Positions 21,561-34,200 of a stretch of DNA of 64,000 bases are shown here, piece by piece. This DNA comes from Pestalotiopsis fici W106-1. Its lineage: Eukaryota > Ascomycota > Sordariomycetes > Amphisphaeriales > Sporocadaceae. Location: assembly GCF_000516985.1 (NCBI RefSeq), contig NW_006917095.1:3360942-3424941 (forward strand), read 5' to 3'. Position 1 is the first letter of the stretch; each line of letters opens with the position of its first letter. Both the position numbers and the translations under genes were made by a program. Under the pieces are notes generated by a model. It was given only the letters and a program-made list of their open reading frames with translations, searched no databases and was not told the DNA's origin.

Positions 21561-24500
21561 ATGGATTATGGTAAGCTTCGAGCTGCCGCACTCAGCCATG
21601 GCGAGGACGAGGAAGCTGTCACGGTGGATACCAGAGCCTTGATAGACAAGGTGCTTGCAAGATACTCTGGAGAGTGGACAACGTTGAGAGAGCTCATCCA
21701 AAACGCCGCCGATGCACAAGCAACTACTGTCAAGATCAAATGGGAGACACTGCCCTCGACACAGGTGCCTCTTCCGACGAGTCCTGACCGGTCCGAAATA
21801 CTGAAGCATGTATTGCAACATCATACTCTGCGGCGGCTGGTAGTCTCGAATAATGGCCAGCCCTTTACAAAGACCGACTGGGGAAGACTGAAGAGGATCG
21901 CCGAGGGAAACCCAGACGAGACCAAGATTGGTGCGTTCGGTGTTGGATTCTACAGTGTATTCGCCGACTGCGAGGAACCATTTATCAGCTCGGGGAGTGA
22001 GGCCATGGCATTTTACTGGAAAGGAAACGCTCTATTCACAAGAAAGCTACTGCTTGACGAGGACCAAAAGACCAATGATACTGCATTTGTCCTCGACTAT
22101 AGAAACTCAACAACAACGCTGCCGAACCTACTGTCTGTCGGTCAGTTTCTTGCGACAAGTCTGACATTCGTCGCTCTTCAACACATAGAATTCTGGATCG
22201 ATGACTACCAAGTCCTTTCCCTGCATAAGAAGACAAGCCCAAGTGTCGACGTCACTCTGCATAGAGATATTGAAACAACCACCAAGGATCGGCTTATGAA
22301 GATTCAGAAGGTTGAGAGGGCCAGTGCCCAGATCGATGCTTCGTACATGAGTGCCCTTGGATGGAAGCCTCCGGTTGCCTCTAGATCGAACGAGTCCTAT
22401 GGCATGGGAAATACCGAGGTTCCATCCTTGAGGAGCTTTTTCTCTAGGCTGACGGCCAACACAGCAACATCCAAGGCCAGGAAAGTTGCCAAGGAGGAGA
22501 AGGCTGTCCAGGATGCCATATCGGAAGATATCACTGCAGTCTCCAACTCGAGTATCTTCCTCAGAGTTACTACAGCAAGTATCAAGACCTCGGTTACGGC
22601 CAGCTTCTCCGCCGAACTGGAGCGAGCTACCAAGAAACCTCCCCCCAAGGTCACGAGACTTGCAATTTTGACTTCTTCATACGATGAACTACAAGCGTCT
22701 GAAAGCTCGACACAGTCCGGCGCACTCTCGAAGGCCATTGATGTGTTTGCTTCAGTGTTACCTAGTAAGAAACCTGGCGGTCGTATCTTCATTGGGTTTC
22801 CAACTACACAGACCACTGGTGCGGGTATGCACATATCTGCTCCCTCTGTTATCCCCACCGTAGAACGTGAGGCCATTGATCTGAACGCGCGCTGGGTGAG
22901 GAGCTGGAATATTGAGATGCTGCGAGCAGCGGGTATCATGACGAGGCTGGCCTTTGCCAATGAAATGGACGAGCTTCAGAAAAAGCTTCAAAGGTCTATG
23001 GAACAACCAGGAGCAAAGATCAGCCAGGGGGTGGTGGCTAAGCACATGCCCGAAGCCTTGCACATTCTGAATTCGTTCGCCTTTGGTGAATCTACACCAA
23101 GCGCCCAGGTCTCGCAGATTATTGAGGAGGCTTTTTGGACATCATACAAGAAAGCTCATGTCGAAATTTACAGCACTCGCGGGGTGCGTATGACTACTCA
23201 AGTTCGTCTTGGTTCCGAGGAGCTTACCAAATTTGTTCCTGGCGTTCCGGTTATCCCACCAGAGCTGAAGGATATCTCCTTCGTAAGGAAACTGATCTAC
23301 TATGATTTGCTTTCAGAAATAACCGTCGATGATGTCAGACAGGAGCTGTCAGAATATCCGATGAATAAAGACCAACTGATGGCGTTCCTTCAATGGGCAA
23401 GCAGAAAAGCTGCCCGAGAGGAGCTCAGTCCTACCGACAGAGATCGTCTTCTTGACGCAGCAATCGCGACTCTAGGCGACCAAAGCAACCAGGGTGGGAT
23501 TCTGACTCTGGGAAGCATCAAGACCTTTATCATCCCCAGCAAAATCCCCGCAGGTCTGCCAGTACCACCAACGACGATTCCTTTCGAGTTCACCAAGCAG
23601 ATCAACATCAATGATCTTCGAGCTCTGGGTTGGGAGTCTTTGGAGATTGTCCCATGGCTTCGATTCTTACTGGAAACAAGATCCAGTCGGCCAGACAGCG
23701 AAGACTTTACCAAAACTCCCGACTTTGCAGTGCAAGTTTTGACAGTTCTTTCCAAAGGCTGGGATGGTCTTAGTCCCAGCTCAAAGGACACAGTCGTATC
23801 TCTGCTGAAAGCAAATACTGTCATGCCAACCAAACTTGGCATGAGGAAGCCTGCCGACTCCTTCTTCCCTACTGTGAAACTATTTGACGACCTGCCAACA
23901 ATATCTCAGCAATGTTCTGGACTCCGGGACAAATTCCTGACGGCTTTGGGCGTTCGAAAGACAGTTGCACTTGAGATAATCTTCCAGCGTTTGCTCAACC
24001 CGTCAGAGGGACAGGCGCAGTGGAGTCATGTTGAACTGATCAAGTACTTGGCTTCAGTCCGTGCAGACATACCCAATGATGATCTCAAGAAACTCAAAAG
24101 TTCACGAATCTGCCCAGCCGAGGCTGGCCCGCCAGGGCTTGAGTTCTCAAAGCCAAGCAGCCAACTTTATAGCGTGTCTGAATTACTTGAACCCAATGCA
24201 GCGTTGAGGCCGCTCGGTGTCAAGATCCTACAGTGGCCTGGGCTATACCGTGCCAGCTCTGCAGAAGGCAAATTCCTTACGGCACTGGGCTTGAGAGCAT
24301 ATCCTTCGGCTCCTGAACTAGTTGAGCTGATGTGTTCATCTGACAAAGAACTCCGCAATCACGCCATGCAGTATTTTGTCTCCAACCATGTCACCAATAG
24401 ATATGGGTTGTTTGACATTGGCTCCTGCGGGAAAGGCTTTCTTCCATTGGAAGGGAAAGATGGGAATCTTGTCTCTCCAGGGAGCTGCTACACCAATGAA

Positions 24501-26774
24501 GCTGCAGCGGTCCTGGGCTTCAATATCCTAAGAAGAGATTTGCATGAGCATGCGCTCAAATTTGGCGTCAAGAGAGATCCGCCGATTCAAGATTGCGTGA
24601 ACCGCCTGCTCAGAAACATCCCTCAGACGTCGCAAGCAGCCATCACGGTTTTCAACTACTTTGCGACACGCGTCAATGAATTGGATAGAAGCATCATTTC
24701 TCGTTTGCAGGAAACGCCGATAGTGCCAGTGGTCCGTCGGAAGCTACAATCGGATGTATCAGAAAAATCCAGTAACAGTCTTGTTTCCCACATCAGCCCG
24801 AGGAATTGTTATCTTGGCAGTTCGACTACGTACGGTGATATCTTTGACTTTGTTGATTTCGGCCAGCAGGCAAACTCTTTCTTGTTTAGTCTTGGGGCCA
24901 AGAGCGAGCCCACCAAGCTGGAGATTGCTCATATGGCAGCTGGCGAGCCAGCCCGCCTGCTTAGCGTTTTCCAGAGCTCGGAGAAGTATCTGAATCTGCT
25001 GAGGTCCTTGGCTGAGGATGCTCACACTCTGAAACGAGACAAGGAGCTGTGGCGAAAGCTGAGGACGTCTCGATTCTTGCTCGCATTCAAGGAAATGCCT
25101 ACGGGTAAAGGCAACGCATCCGACCTGGACGAGGATGATGTACCTGTCAGACAGTATCAGCTGGCCTCGCCGGATCAGATTGTGATCCTCGACGACTATA
25201 TAAGCTATCGACTGTTCAAGGATGGCCTTCTTTGTGCGCCTGAAGAAGAGGCCCTAGAAGCATTCTACGTTGCACTCGGCTCTCAAAACCTTGGTAGCCT
25301 TGTCACAGACGACTTGAGGGTTGGTGGCCACAGCGAGAGCCAGGATGGTGCAGTCTGGCTGCGGAAACATGTTATTGAAAGGTCCAAGATCTTTGTCCAC
25401 GAATATTCCAAGCATGCACGCGATCCTATCAAGCATGACATCAGATGGCTCGAGAAGAACCTGGTCGTTGAGGTCGTAAGATCTCTTGCTCTGCGTCGCA
25501 CTCTCCGGGGCCATGGACAGCCCAACACGGAGAAGAAGTCTGCTGCCGCGGCCATGACAAACAAGGGTCTTGTTCTCTATGTTGCATCAGACCGACCGCG
25601 CCCTGACATGTATCAAGTTGGCCATGCCATCTGCCAGCATATTCTCCATCGTCCATCTCAACAGGCCTACACGTTTTTCGAACCCTTTCTGAAACTAGAT
25701 TTGCTTGATCTGCGTTCCCGCGGATACAATGTTGACCGCATTCTCCGCGTGAAGGCAGCAGAAGCCAGGATAGCAGAGGAAGAAAAGCGCAAGGCGTTGG
25801 AGGCTGAACAAGCAAGATTGCGAGAAGAGGCCCAACAACGTGCCCGAACGCAGTCAACTGCAGAGCAGGCACCGACTCAGCGTCCATCAACACCACAAGA
25901 GAGGCCTAGGATGCCAGTAATGCCAGGCTCCTTTGACAGCCCAGAGGAACGTACTACGCCACAGGCCCAAGCTCCCGCCCCTGACCTTCCTCAATGGGGA
26001 CGTAATTTGTTCTCTAACATTCAGAAGCGATTGGGATTAGAGGAAGGCCGTGCTAGTGGTGATGGGTCATCGGTCGACGACAGGGGCAAAATCGAGGAAA
26101 GAGGGAAAAATACCAAGAGCTCTATTCAGCAGAGCGGCCTGTCAAATGTTCAAGACAATTTGCAGGCGGCTGTCAATTCTACGAGGCCTTTCAGCTCCTC
26201 CACCTTGTTCAGCCCGCCTGTCACTCAAGATGTCCAGGAACAGGCCACCTACTGTGACAATATACCCCAGCAGGATCTCGAACTCGCTGCCGAGGCTGCC
26301 AATGGCATGCCAGTTTTCCTCATGAGAAATCTCAACATGAATGCGCAGCAGTTCATCTCGCAGAATCATGAGAATATCAATACGTTTGCTGTTCTCATTC
26401 GTCATGTTGGCGAAGTTTACTCGGTAAAAGCTAAAGCGCTCCACATGTTCTATGACGATTCGGGCACGACGATCGCCTTCAACAGTGGAGGCAGCATCTT
26501 CTGCAATCTGCGATATTTCAACCAACTACACGCAGCGCACATGACAGACGGGCAAAAGCAGGCGGAAGCAGCTATTTGGTGGTGGGTTGTTCTTGCTCAT
26601 GAGCTGGCGCACAATATCGAGAAGCAGCATAATGCTCAGCACAGCTTTTATACCGAGAGCTTCATTCAGCAGTATTTTCCAAAGATGATGCTCAAGGCGG
26701 ATGCTCTATCACCAGCAGCACGATCGCTAACAACAACCCCAAGCAGTCAGCCGCCACCATATAGTAAGCATTAG
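21561..26774 (+). CDS. Giant sacsin-like HATPase protein (DUF3684-type) with C-terminal HELAH motif
   Basis: One exon of 1737 residues from MDYGKLRAAAL. The N-terminal GHKL ATPase motifs are visible: N-box LRELIQNAADAQ (about residues 42-53), LVVSNNGQPF in the place of the usual D-x-G-x-G box, then EGNPDETKIGAFGVGFYS (about 115-131). Sacsin and fungal DUF3684 proteins share this ATP-binding module. A long helical middle region follows, with a charged coiled stretch near residues 1390-1440 and a disordered Pro/Gln linker. The C-terminus carries WWVVLAHELAHNIEKQH (about 1674-1690), an HExxH motif with a further His at +10. The function of the fungal family is unknown; sacsin itself is a chaperone-like protein. 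In-frame sequence upstream of 21561 is not included because it lacks an ATG. Confidence 0.85.
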   Translation: MDYGKLRAAALSHGEDEEAVTVDTRALIDKVLARYSGEWTTLRELIQNAADAQATTVKIKWETLPSTQVPLPTSPDRSEILKHVLQHHTLRRLVVSNNGQPFTKTDWGRLKRIAEGNPDETKIGAFGVGFYSVFADCEEPFISSGSEAMAFYWKGNALFTRKLLLDEDQKTNDTAFVLDYRNSTTTLPNLLSVGQFLATSLTFVALQHIEFWIDDYQVLSLHKKTSPSVDVTLHRDIETTTKDRLMKIQKVERASAQIDASYMSALGWKPPVASRSNESYGMGNTEVPSLRSFFSRLTANTATSKARKVAKEEKAVQDAISEDITAVSNSSIFLRVTTASIKTSVTASFSAELERATKKPPPKVTRLAILTSSYDELQASESSTQSGALSKAIDVFASVLPSKKPGGRIFIGFPTTQTTGAGMHISAPSVIPTVEREAIDLNARWVRSWNIEMLRAAGIMTRLAFANEMDELQKKLQRSMEQPGAKISQGVVAKHMPEALHILNSFAFGESTPSAQVSQIIEEAFWTSYKKAHVEIYSTRGVRMTTQVRLGSEELTKFVPGVPVIPPELKDISFVRKLIYYDLLSEITVDDVRQELSEYPMNKDQLMAFLQWASRKAAREELSPTDRDRLLDAAIATLGDQSNQGGILTLGSIKTFIIPSKIPAGLPVPPTTIPFEFTKQININDLRALGWESLEIVPWLRFLLETRSSRPDSEDFTKTPDFAVQVLTVLSKGWDGLSPSSKDTVVSLLKANTVMPTKLGMRKPADSFFPTVKLFDDLPTISQQCSGLRDKFLTALGVRKTVALEIIFQRLLNPSEGQAQWSHVELIKYLASVRADIPNDDLKKLKSSRICPAEAGPPGLEFSKPSSQLYSVSELLEPNAALRPLGVKILQWPGLYRASSAEGKFLTALGLRAYPSAPELVELMCSSDKELRNHAMQYFVSNHVTNRYGLFDIGSCGKGFLPLEGKDGNLVSPGSCYTNEAAAVLGFNILRRDLHEHALKFGVKRDPPIQDCVNRLLRNIPQTSQAAITVFNYFATRVNELDRSIISRLQETPIVPVVRRKLQSDVSEKSSNSLVSHISPRNCYLGSSTTYGDIFDFVDFGQQANSFLFSLGAKSEPTKLEIAHMAAGEPARLLSVFQSSEKYLNLLRSLAEDAHTLKRDKELWRKLRTSRFLLAFKEMPTGKGNASDLDEDDVPVRQYQLASPDQIVILDDYISYRLFKDGLLCAPEEEALEAFYVALGSQNLGSLVTDDLRVGGHSESQDGAVWLRKHVIERSKIFVHEYSKHARDPIKHDIRWLEKNLVVEVVRSLALRRTLRGHGQPNTEKKSAAAAMTNKGLVLYVASDRPRPDMYQVGHAICQHILHRPSQQAYTFFEPFLKLDLLDLRSRGYNVDRILRVKAAEARIAEEEKRKALEAEQARLREEAQQRARTQSTAEQAPTQRPSTPQERPRMPVMPGSFDSPEERTTPQAQAPAPDLPQWGRNLFSNIQKRLGLEEGRASGDGSSVDDRGKIEERGKNTKSSIQQSGLSNVQDNLQAAVNSTRPFSSSTLFSPPVTQDVQEQATYCDNIPQQDLELAAEAANGMPVFLMRNLNMNAQQFISQNHENINTFAVLIRHVGEVYSVKAKALHMFYDDSGTTIAFNSGGSIFCNLRYFNQLHAAHMTDGQKQAEAAIWWWVVLAHELAHNIEKQHNAQHSFYTESFIQQYFPKMMLKADALSPAARSLTTTPSSQPPPYSKH

Positions 26775-26931
26775 ATGCATGGCGACTGGCATGACGAGTA
26801 ATATTCAGGGGTTTACCGCGGTCCAATGATTGCTAGATAAAGTAGACAGCGTGATTCCAGGCTTATATACAATGAATAGAGAATTAATGCCAACGCTGAT
26901 ATCGCTCGCTTCACATGCAACATAATGAGTC

Positions 26932-28553
26932 CTAAGTTGAATTGTTCGCTTCACATGTCCCGTCTGTCACTGCTGGCGGCTCGTCGCGCGATCCCTTGGC
27001 CAGCTGACGAGTTATCAGTGGACTTTGCTTGACCTGGGACCAGTCGTGTAACATGTACGAGTTCATCTCACTGAGGCGCACCTCCTCGCCGGCGCGGGCA
27101 CGCATCTCCGTCTCATAGACATCAATGATCTCGCTCTGGCTTCTACCGCTCGAACCGGTCAAGAGTTTGACAAGCTTTCCAGCATCGTCTAGAGCATGGT
27201 TCAAGCCCTGTCCGCGGTCTATACAGGGAACAGGTGCGTTAGTTTCATCAAAAGCCCTTCACGGAATGTAAGAGAAAATGAACTCACGATAGGTCATGGC
27301 GTGAGCCGCGTCACCCGCCAGCGTGACCAAGCCGCCGTGGTTATCCCAGGCGTGCTCGGGCAGGCTCGGATCCCAGTTCATGTTGCGCGTCCAATAGACC
27401 TTGTCATGATTGTCGGGGAGCCATGCGTGGGCGCTGCGAATGGGGTCGGCATAGGCCTTGGACTTATCGAGGGCCTGCTGCAGGCGCTCGGGAATGCCCA
27501 TGACCTGGGCCTCGGCCTCTTGCTGCTCGACGGGCGTCCGCCACGAAATGTAAAAGGTGAAGCGCCACTCTTCGGGCTTGTCCTGCTCGGGCGCGTCCAG
27601 CAGCATCAAGACCGCCATGAGGTTGTCCGGATGCACAATGACGCTGGTGATGGGGTGAAAGGAGCGCAGGAACTGGGCCTGCTCGCGCGTGTACGACGCA
27701 TTGATGAAAACGGCGTTAAAGGGCAGCTGCTTGAGCTTGGCGCGCTCCGGGCCCACGAGCAGGTGCCGGGTGATTGAGTTGCTCCCGTCGGCGCCAATGA
27801 CGAGGCGCGCTCGTTCCGAGGTGCCGTCTTCATAGTGAGCCGTCACGTAGGAGGGAGCTTGTGGTTTCCGTCCATCATCTTCTGCTTCTTCTTCTTCTTC
27901 ATGAGCACGTTGTTGGTGATATGTCAGCGACGTCAGACGCTTGCCAAAGCACACATTGATACCCTCAGCCAGCAGCGCCCGCAACCGCGACCGCAGGAAT
28001 CGATACACCTTGGGGAAGTGCAGCTGATTCACCACCTCGCCCGTCGCCCCGTTGTAGACGTTGGGCGCATCCACGTCGGGCGTCTTGAAGTTGGGATCGC
28101 ACTGAACACTCTGCATCCGCGACCACTTTTCGGGCCCCATGAGCTCGGCGAGAATAGGCGCTGACCACTTTTTGTGCGGGTTTTCCGCAAATTGTTTAGT
28201 CTTTGTATACAAAGAGTTGGAGAAAGGAGGAAACTCACATGACAGGCTATGCCCCAGTCGCGCTCATTCTCGCGCATTATGGCAGAGTTCTTTTCAATGA
28301 CTTTGCAGGCTACCCCGGCCTATACGAAAAAGACACTGTCAACTTTGAGACTCTAATATTGCTAATCGAATAGTGCTGGTTCTTCTTGGGTCATCATACC
28401 CTGGTAAGGCCATTTGCTATAGCCAAGCCACAGCAACCTGATATATCAATTGTTAGATTTTCCTGCTTTCAAACTCGGAATCAAGTATCAATACTGACCA
28501 GATCCAATGATTAGAACCGGCAGCTCGGTGGCTGCTGTGCCATTGGTCGACAT
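26932..28553 (-). CDS. FAD-dependent monooxygenase (PF01494 type)
   Basis: Exons read leftward: 28553-28499, 28437-28400, 28319-28239, 28167-27288, 27218-26932; 446 residues. The dinucleotide-binding motif GSGCCGLAIANGLTRAG is assembled across the first two introns. The second FAD motif is GADGSNS and the third is LAGDAAHAMTYHRGQGLNHA, joined across the last intron. Such enzymes hydroxylate aromatic or polyketide substrates with NAD(P)H and O2, and many serve secondary metabolism. No membrane segment was seen. The neighbouring gene is the convergent sacsin-like gene; no pathway partner is adjacent. Confidence 0.92.
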
Positions 28554-29044
28554 AATATTTGGATAGTATCCCAATTGAATGAATAGAGTTGAGGCAAGAA
28601 CAAAGTTTACATGGACAATGGGGGAACCTTGACCAGAGAGTAGACTAATATACACTCTCTCTTAGAGTTGACAGACGAATTAGACAAGACCAAAAAGAAG
28701 AGAGAAGAAAAAAACCGGGGAAGGCCTCAACCGGATGCGGTCTCCCGTTTCTTGATGATCCCGACTTGATAGAACGATGAGAGCGGGGCTGCGTTATATG
28801 GGGATTGCGCCGGGCCGCGCCTGTTTGGAGACGTTGCGTATGTATGGACGTATGTACTATTAGATGGGGGTGGTGGAGGTTGCAATTTGCGAAGTATGTG
28901 CGTTGTACTGCAGAGGGAGACAAAGTAACAGGAAGCCCACGCTTGGAACAATTTCTCGATCAAAATCTGCAAGTTCCAGGAGGTGACATTGGCAGACAAG
29001 AAGAGATCGAGAGTCGAATGATGTGACTTTTTCGATGAGATATT

Positions 29045-29062
29045 CCCCCCCCCCCCCCCCCC
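29045..29062 (+). repeat. Homopolymer of 18 C
   Basis: Uninterrupted run of C, long enough that its length may be uncertain in the assembly. Confidence 0.9.
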
Positions 29063-30253
29063 TCCTTCCCCAGCTACCACGCACGGCTGGATAGTACATA
29101 TTCGGACTAAATCAGTTCACCATGCCCTTTATTATAACATGATCTAGTCTGTCTTTTGCCTAGCCAAGCATGCGGGTTTTGTTTCATCTTGCCACATTTA
29201 GGAGTAGACAAGAAAAGTACGATTACAAATTCACCTGCCTCGGGGTTCGCATGCATAGTACTCACTGGTTTCTGGGGCCCTTTTTTGGTGAGGGTTCAGC
29301 AGCAAAGTGTCGAGGTGTTTCTGGGCGGCAGATGGCGCTGCGACGATCGAGTCATGATGTTAGCCGCCCGCGATCTCCGGGTCCCTTGAAAGAATCGGGT
29401 AACTGCTCCGGGACCTTGGGTTGCGCGGCATGTGTCTGGTGTCAAGCCTCAACGGTCGTGCATTTTTTCTTCTCTCATCAGATCATTTCCAGATCATCAG
29501 GAGCTTGTTTTGCTGTCTTGATCAGCAATTCATCTTATCTTTTGTCCCCTTGCTGCATCATTTTCCCATCACTTTCACGTAATGCAAATATTGGGGGGGG
29601 AAACCCCCAGAAAAAGGGCAACGGTAATTCCCATTCAAAACCCGGAACAGTGTGGATCAAAAGGCCATATTTCCCCACGAGATGGGACGCTGCTAGTCCA
29701 TGACAGTACGTTTCGGCAGTGAGATAGCTCGAGAGGTTCCGCGCCTGGCCATGGGCTCGCGGAACACTTATTCCACGATGGCAATTATATAATTGCCATT
29801 GTCTTGTCGATCAGGGGGGAGGGGGAGCAATAAATCGCGAAGAAGGGTCTATAGTTATTCAGCAACTCGCAGTGTGTTATCAATTAATGTGTAAGCTTGC
29901 CTTGCCTGCCTGGTGTCCCGGGAGCTTTTATGAGTAAAGCACTGTCAAAGCAAAAAAAAGGCCCGGGACTGGTGTCATGAACATCTGTGTGTTATTCTTC
30001 TTCTCCTTCCTGCTCCTACTTTTACTCTTCTTTTCCCAGCCATGATGCTACCTATGCTGTGCAGTTGCAAATATTAATTCCTATAGCATTCTGTCATCAC
30101 TTGCCGTGTTCCACCCTGGGCCCGACGGAATGGGATGGGCTTAGATCTGCGCCCGAGTCGTCGGGTTCAAGTTCCCCATTGTGTTACCAGCAGAACGGTA
30201 CCCTAAATATCTCCCTAGGGCAAGTACCTGCGTATATCGATGGGGAGAGGTCG

Positions 30254-30280
30254 TTTTTTTTTTTTTTTTTTTTTTTTTTT
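30254..30280 (+). repeat. Homopolymer of 27 T
   Basis: Uninterrupted T run. No adjacent retroelement features or target duplication were seen. Confidence 0.9.
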
Positions 30281-31245
30281 CACATTTCTCGCTAATTTTT
30301 AGGACCTTGGCGGGGCTTGCCGCCATCGTCCATCTATTTAACAGCTCTACTAGCTTCGGTATGGAATCGTACAGTGTTGGCCATGTAGAATTATCAGAAA
30401 TTTTCTGGTTAATGTTCAGTTCAAAATCCTAGTTGAATTTCTCTTATGGACAACTGCCAAGGATTCAGGTGAGCAAGCCATCTTGAACATGTCTCTGAAA
30501 TTCAGTCGGAAAGGATTCCTCATGTCTAAGGGGCGCTGGGATTTGGAAATCCCCAGATCATAGGTCCATCGTTTTTGTCCCTTTCGTCCTTTCAGCAGCG
30601 CCACAAATTGGGCTGGTCAGGCAAGACAAAAGACTGCGCCTCTGAAAGTCTGCACCACGCGAGCGAGGCTTCGAGGCTGCACGCTGTCTTCCTTTTTCAG
30701 CTCTGTAGCCATTGAACGGGAGACTTGGTGCTTGGCTCACAAGATACAGCACAATATCTTCCCTTCCGCAGGCAAAACATCAGCACGCCGATAATTGTCG
30801 AGACTCGAACCTACCTAGTAGTCTGCCTTACTTGACACGTGACAGCAAAGAGGGACCGAGAACCCTCGGCATCGCGATCGTATTCCTATGTTCTTTGCAC
30901 CCATTGGCTATTGGGCAGTGTTTTGGCCTTTTTTTCTTTCTTGATATTCTGGGCTGGAAAACCACCTCGCAGATCATCCCGGCACTTGCACAATAGTTTC
31001 TAAAACTTGGTTCATGTGGATTCAACATGGGGGTGACTGCCAGATTTTCAAAAAACCCCCAATCAAGAACCGACAGCCCGAATGCTACCATTTTTAAAGG
31101 ACCCTCGCATGGTGATCGACCTTGCCCTTCTTACACCGGTCGCCTGGGTGGGCGCTCTTGATCCTGGCTGCCTGGAAATTGGGATGATACGTGCCGTGCT
31201 GAGGGGCTCTGCTCGTTCGAATCTAGGTACCGTCCGTATGTTTTG

Positions 31246-31266
31246 CGTGTGTGTGTGTGTGTGTGT
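31246..31266 (+). repeat. GT dinucleotide microsatellite
   Basis: About ten consecutive GT units. Confidence 0.9.
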
Positions 31267-34200
31267 CTGTGGCAAGCTGTGTAGGTCTAGATCTATGACC
31301 TCTGTCCTTTACTCTGGCCAATGACTACGGCTGGCTGAGTGGCTGCCTGCCTGCCTCACGGCCCCTATCCAAGACAAATTATTATAGAAATAGATGGGTC
31401 CTTTCTTCTTGGGTAGCTCAGTTGCAGGAATCCTACAGGATGAACCATGAAGAGATTGTGGGGATAAAACTTGATTGGATACACAATCCGAGCACCGGTA
31501 GTTGGAAAAGCATCCTTCACCCACGTGGCATTCTGCCTCGAGGATCGTAAAGGCGTTTTTGATGTCGTCCATTAGTCCATTACCTACTATACGCAAGCCC
31601 GCCTTGCTTCTTTTTCTCGTATGATCTTGTATCTGTTTATAGTGCAAGCAAGTATCGGGCCGGCACAGGATAGTTTACATCGTGACATCAATGGTTCATC
31701 CTACTTCTCTTACCGGGATTTACAGAGCAGGAAGAGAGTTGAGTCATTGCCGCATCCTGTAAAGTTACAGGCATCGCAAGGCAAACCAGCACATGATGCT
31801 GTAATCGCTGCAGGCCGACGGGGGGCATGATGAAATCTGCTATTCCCGGGGATCTCAAAAAGAAGACTTGTCCCTGACATTTTGCATATATTACATGCGT
31901 CATCTTCGTGCAGCTTCTAGAATAGAATTCCGAGCACGCGGGATCTCACTAATGTTTCCCGTTTTGTCATCTTACTGATAAAACACGTTGCTGATGACTC
32001 TCGGCAGCTGTGGCTGCAGCATCATACTTTGTGCAGGGAGGCTTTGGTAGGTGCATAGTAGCCTTTACCTGATAGAGGATGCGGTCCCCCCACGTATTCC
32101 CTCCCACTTTGGGGAAGTCTGCTGTTCCAGAGTGAGACAGGCGTCTTGCTGCCCTTTGGTGGACGTGAAGTCGTTGCTGACCGGCGCCCCTTTCACGTAT
32201 TTCTTACGCGACGTTACCAGCCAATAACGGGCCTTGCTCGATCCAATTCGGGAGTGTCGACGAGTCGGCGATATGGTTTTCCGTGGCATCAGGCCCCCTT
32301 CCTCGGGGGGAGGTTTCATTTTCATACCTAATCATAGTGATCTTTCGGTTAGCGACAAGCAGGCAGCAGCAGCAGCAACCGGGCGTTATGGATATTCGTG
32401 CATATTGGTCTGGAAGGAAGGGCAGGGCAGAGCCACGGCGACATGATGGCAGCCAAGATGATTCTACTCGCCCTATGTGCGCCTGTGGTGGCTGTATTAT
32501 TATTGTTTTCCAAGTCTTGGGGGTTTGAATATACCATGAGCTGGTCACGCAAAGTTGGATACACAAATACGACCGACATGGGACCGGGGGTGGCTTTCCA
32601 CTGCAAACTGCCAAGTAGGGAGCCAAGCAGACTGCAGGGTTGAGGTAATTCTGCGAATACAGGCTTTTGGTACGCGAGAGTACGGCAAAGGAGATCCTCC
32701 CGCGTATACGACATGAGCGACAGGTTCAGGGTAGAGAAAATTCTGATGATCTGATTCTCGTCAAGAATGCCTAATAGCTGGTGAGTGAGATCCAGGAAGC
32801 ATGCAGGCCAAGCGGAAAACAAGACGAGGACAATTAGGCGAAAAGTGTGACCAGGTATCGGCAACGAGCCAATGATTGCGGGGGCCGTTTGTGACGTCTA
32901 TTATGGCTGGTGAGCGACACACGGGACAAGAGCAGAAGCAGACGGAGGAAGAGATACAAAAAGCAAGAATTAAAAGTAAAACGCAGTCACGCTGACATGT
33001 TTGAGGCTGACCTCATCTTATCGTATGGCTTGGTTCTGGTCATGAGTATCGTACAAAGTGCGGTCGGTCGGTCGGCGTTTGATGCGAGAGTAAAGAAAGA
33101 ATTATGGTACGGAATATGAACAATACGCATCTGGATATGATTCATACCTATGGCCATCAGAAAGAGAAGCAGAGCTGGTTTCTGGGGTGGGCTGTGCTGC
33201 GTGACAGGCGCCGCTGGGGGACGAGTAACAATTGCGAATAGGGTTCGGGGGCTAAAAATAGTTGGTGCTGATGATGATGAATTAGGTAAGGCAGGCGATC
33301 ATTTTTGGAGACCAAGAGTAGGGAAGAAAGACCCCTGACGCAAGCCAAAAACAATTCAAAGAAAAAAGAGAAAAGGTAAGCGCTAATTAGCGACCTCGTC
33401 GTTCATACAACGTCCATTCCATACATTCAGACGATCCCGGGGTTCTGGTGGACGGGTCGGCTTCGCTTGGCATTGGTCCCCGGTTTGTTTTGGGCCCTTT
33501 GTCGATTATCTGAGACTTGATGCTGATAGTGATGTTGCAGTACGATCCTTCGACAGCGCTGGGGGTGTTGAAAAACGCCCAGTCACGAAGCGGAGAATGG
33601 AGCCAGAAATAACTACAATCTATCATGAACCCAAGCGATTAAAGCCTGCAAATGGGACCCTGATTTCGAAATGGGCAGATTGTAATAATAATAAACCTTT
33701 TTCGGTAGCGAAGAATTTAGTAGTCTGGACCCCCAAATTCGGCAACCCCCAACCGATGAATAGCACCTAGGCAACTAGATAGGCAGTAGGAGTATTAGGG
33801 GGCCCAAGCCATCCATGAGAAGGATGAATCGGCTGCTATGATGACCCAAGAACCGATGGGGAAATCATGGGTCGAGCCGTTGAAAGCCTATTACTCCCCC
33901 CGGTGAAAGGAGCCAAGAACGCCGAACGCCCCCGGGACCCCATCGCACTGTAGCATCCAAATTTTGGTTCTGTTCTAGGAATATGTCTCGCTTCGTGTTT
34001 GGCGGCATATGATTGTGTCCTTTTTGCTAAGCAGATTCACATTTCTGACATGCAGCGGCCAAAGGTTGCCGCCGGAATAGCAACAACATTTCCAAAAGAG
34101 AGGGATTTGGAATAAGAGAGAAGAGAATGAAGAGCGGTGGGTGGTGTTGAAAGCCCAAAGCCCGGCACTGACCGAAGAATCGGCATGACGAGTTGCCTAT

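Noticed and set aside
29170..29703. A 177-codon open frame in the gene-free stretch
   Set aside because: No domain, no start-context support, composition like noncoding sequence, and an overlapping open frame in another phase.
30254..30280. The T27 run as the tail of a reverse-strand LINE or SINE
   Set aside because: No target duplication, no internal promoter boxes and no reverse-transcriptase fragments are nearby.
30790..30830. A tRNA-like T-loop on the minus strand (GGTTCGAGTC)
   Set aside because: The flanking bases do not form a five-pair T stem, and no acceptor, D or anticodon arm fits around it.
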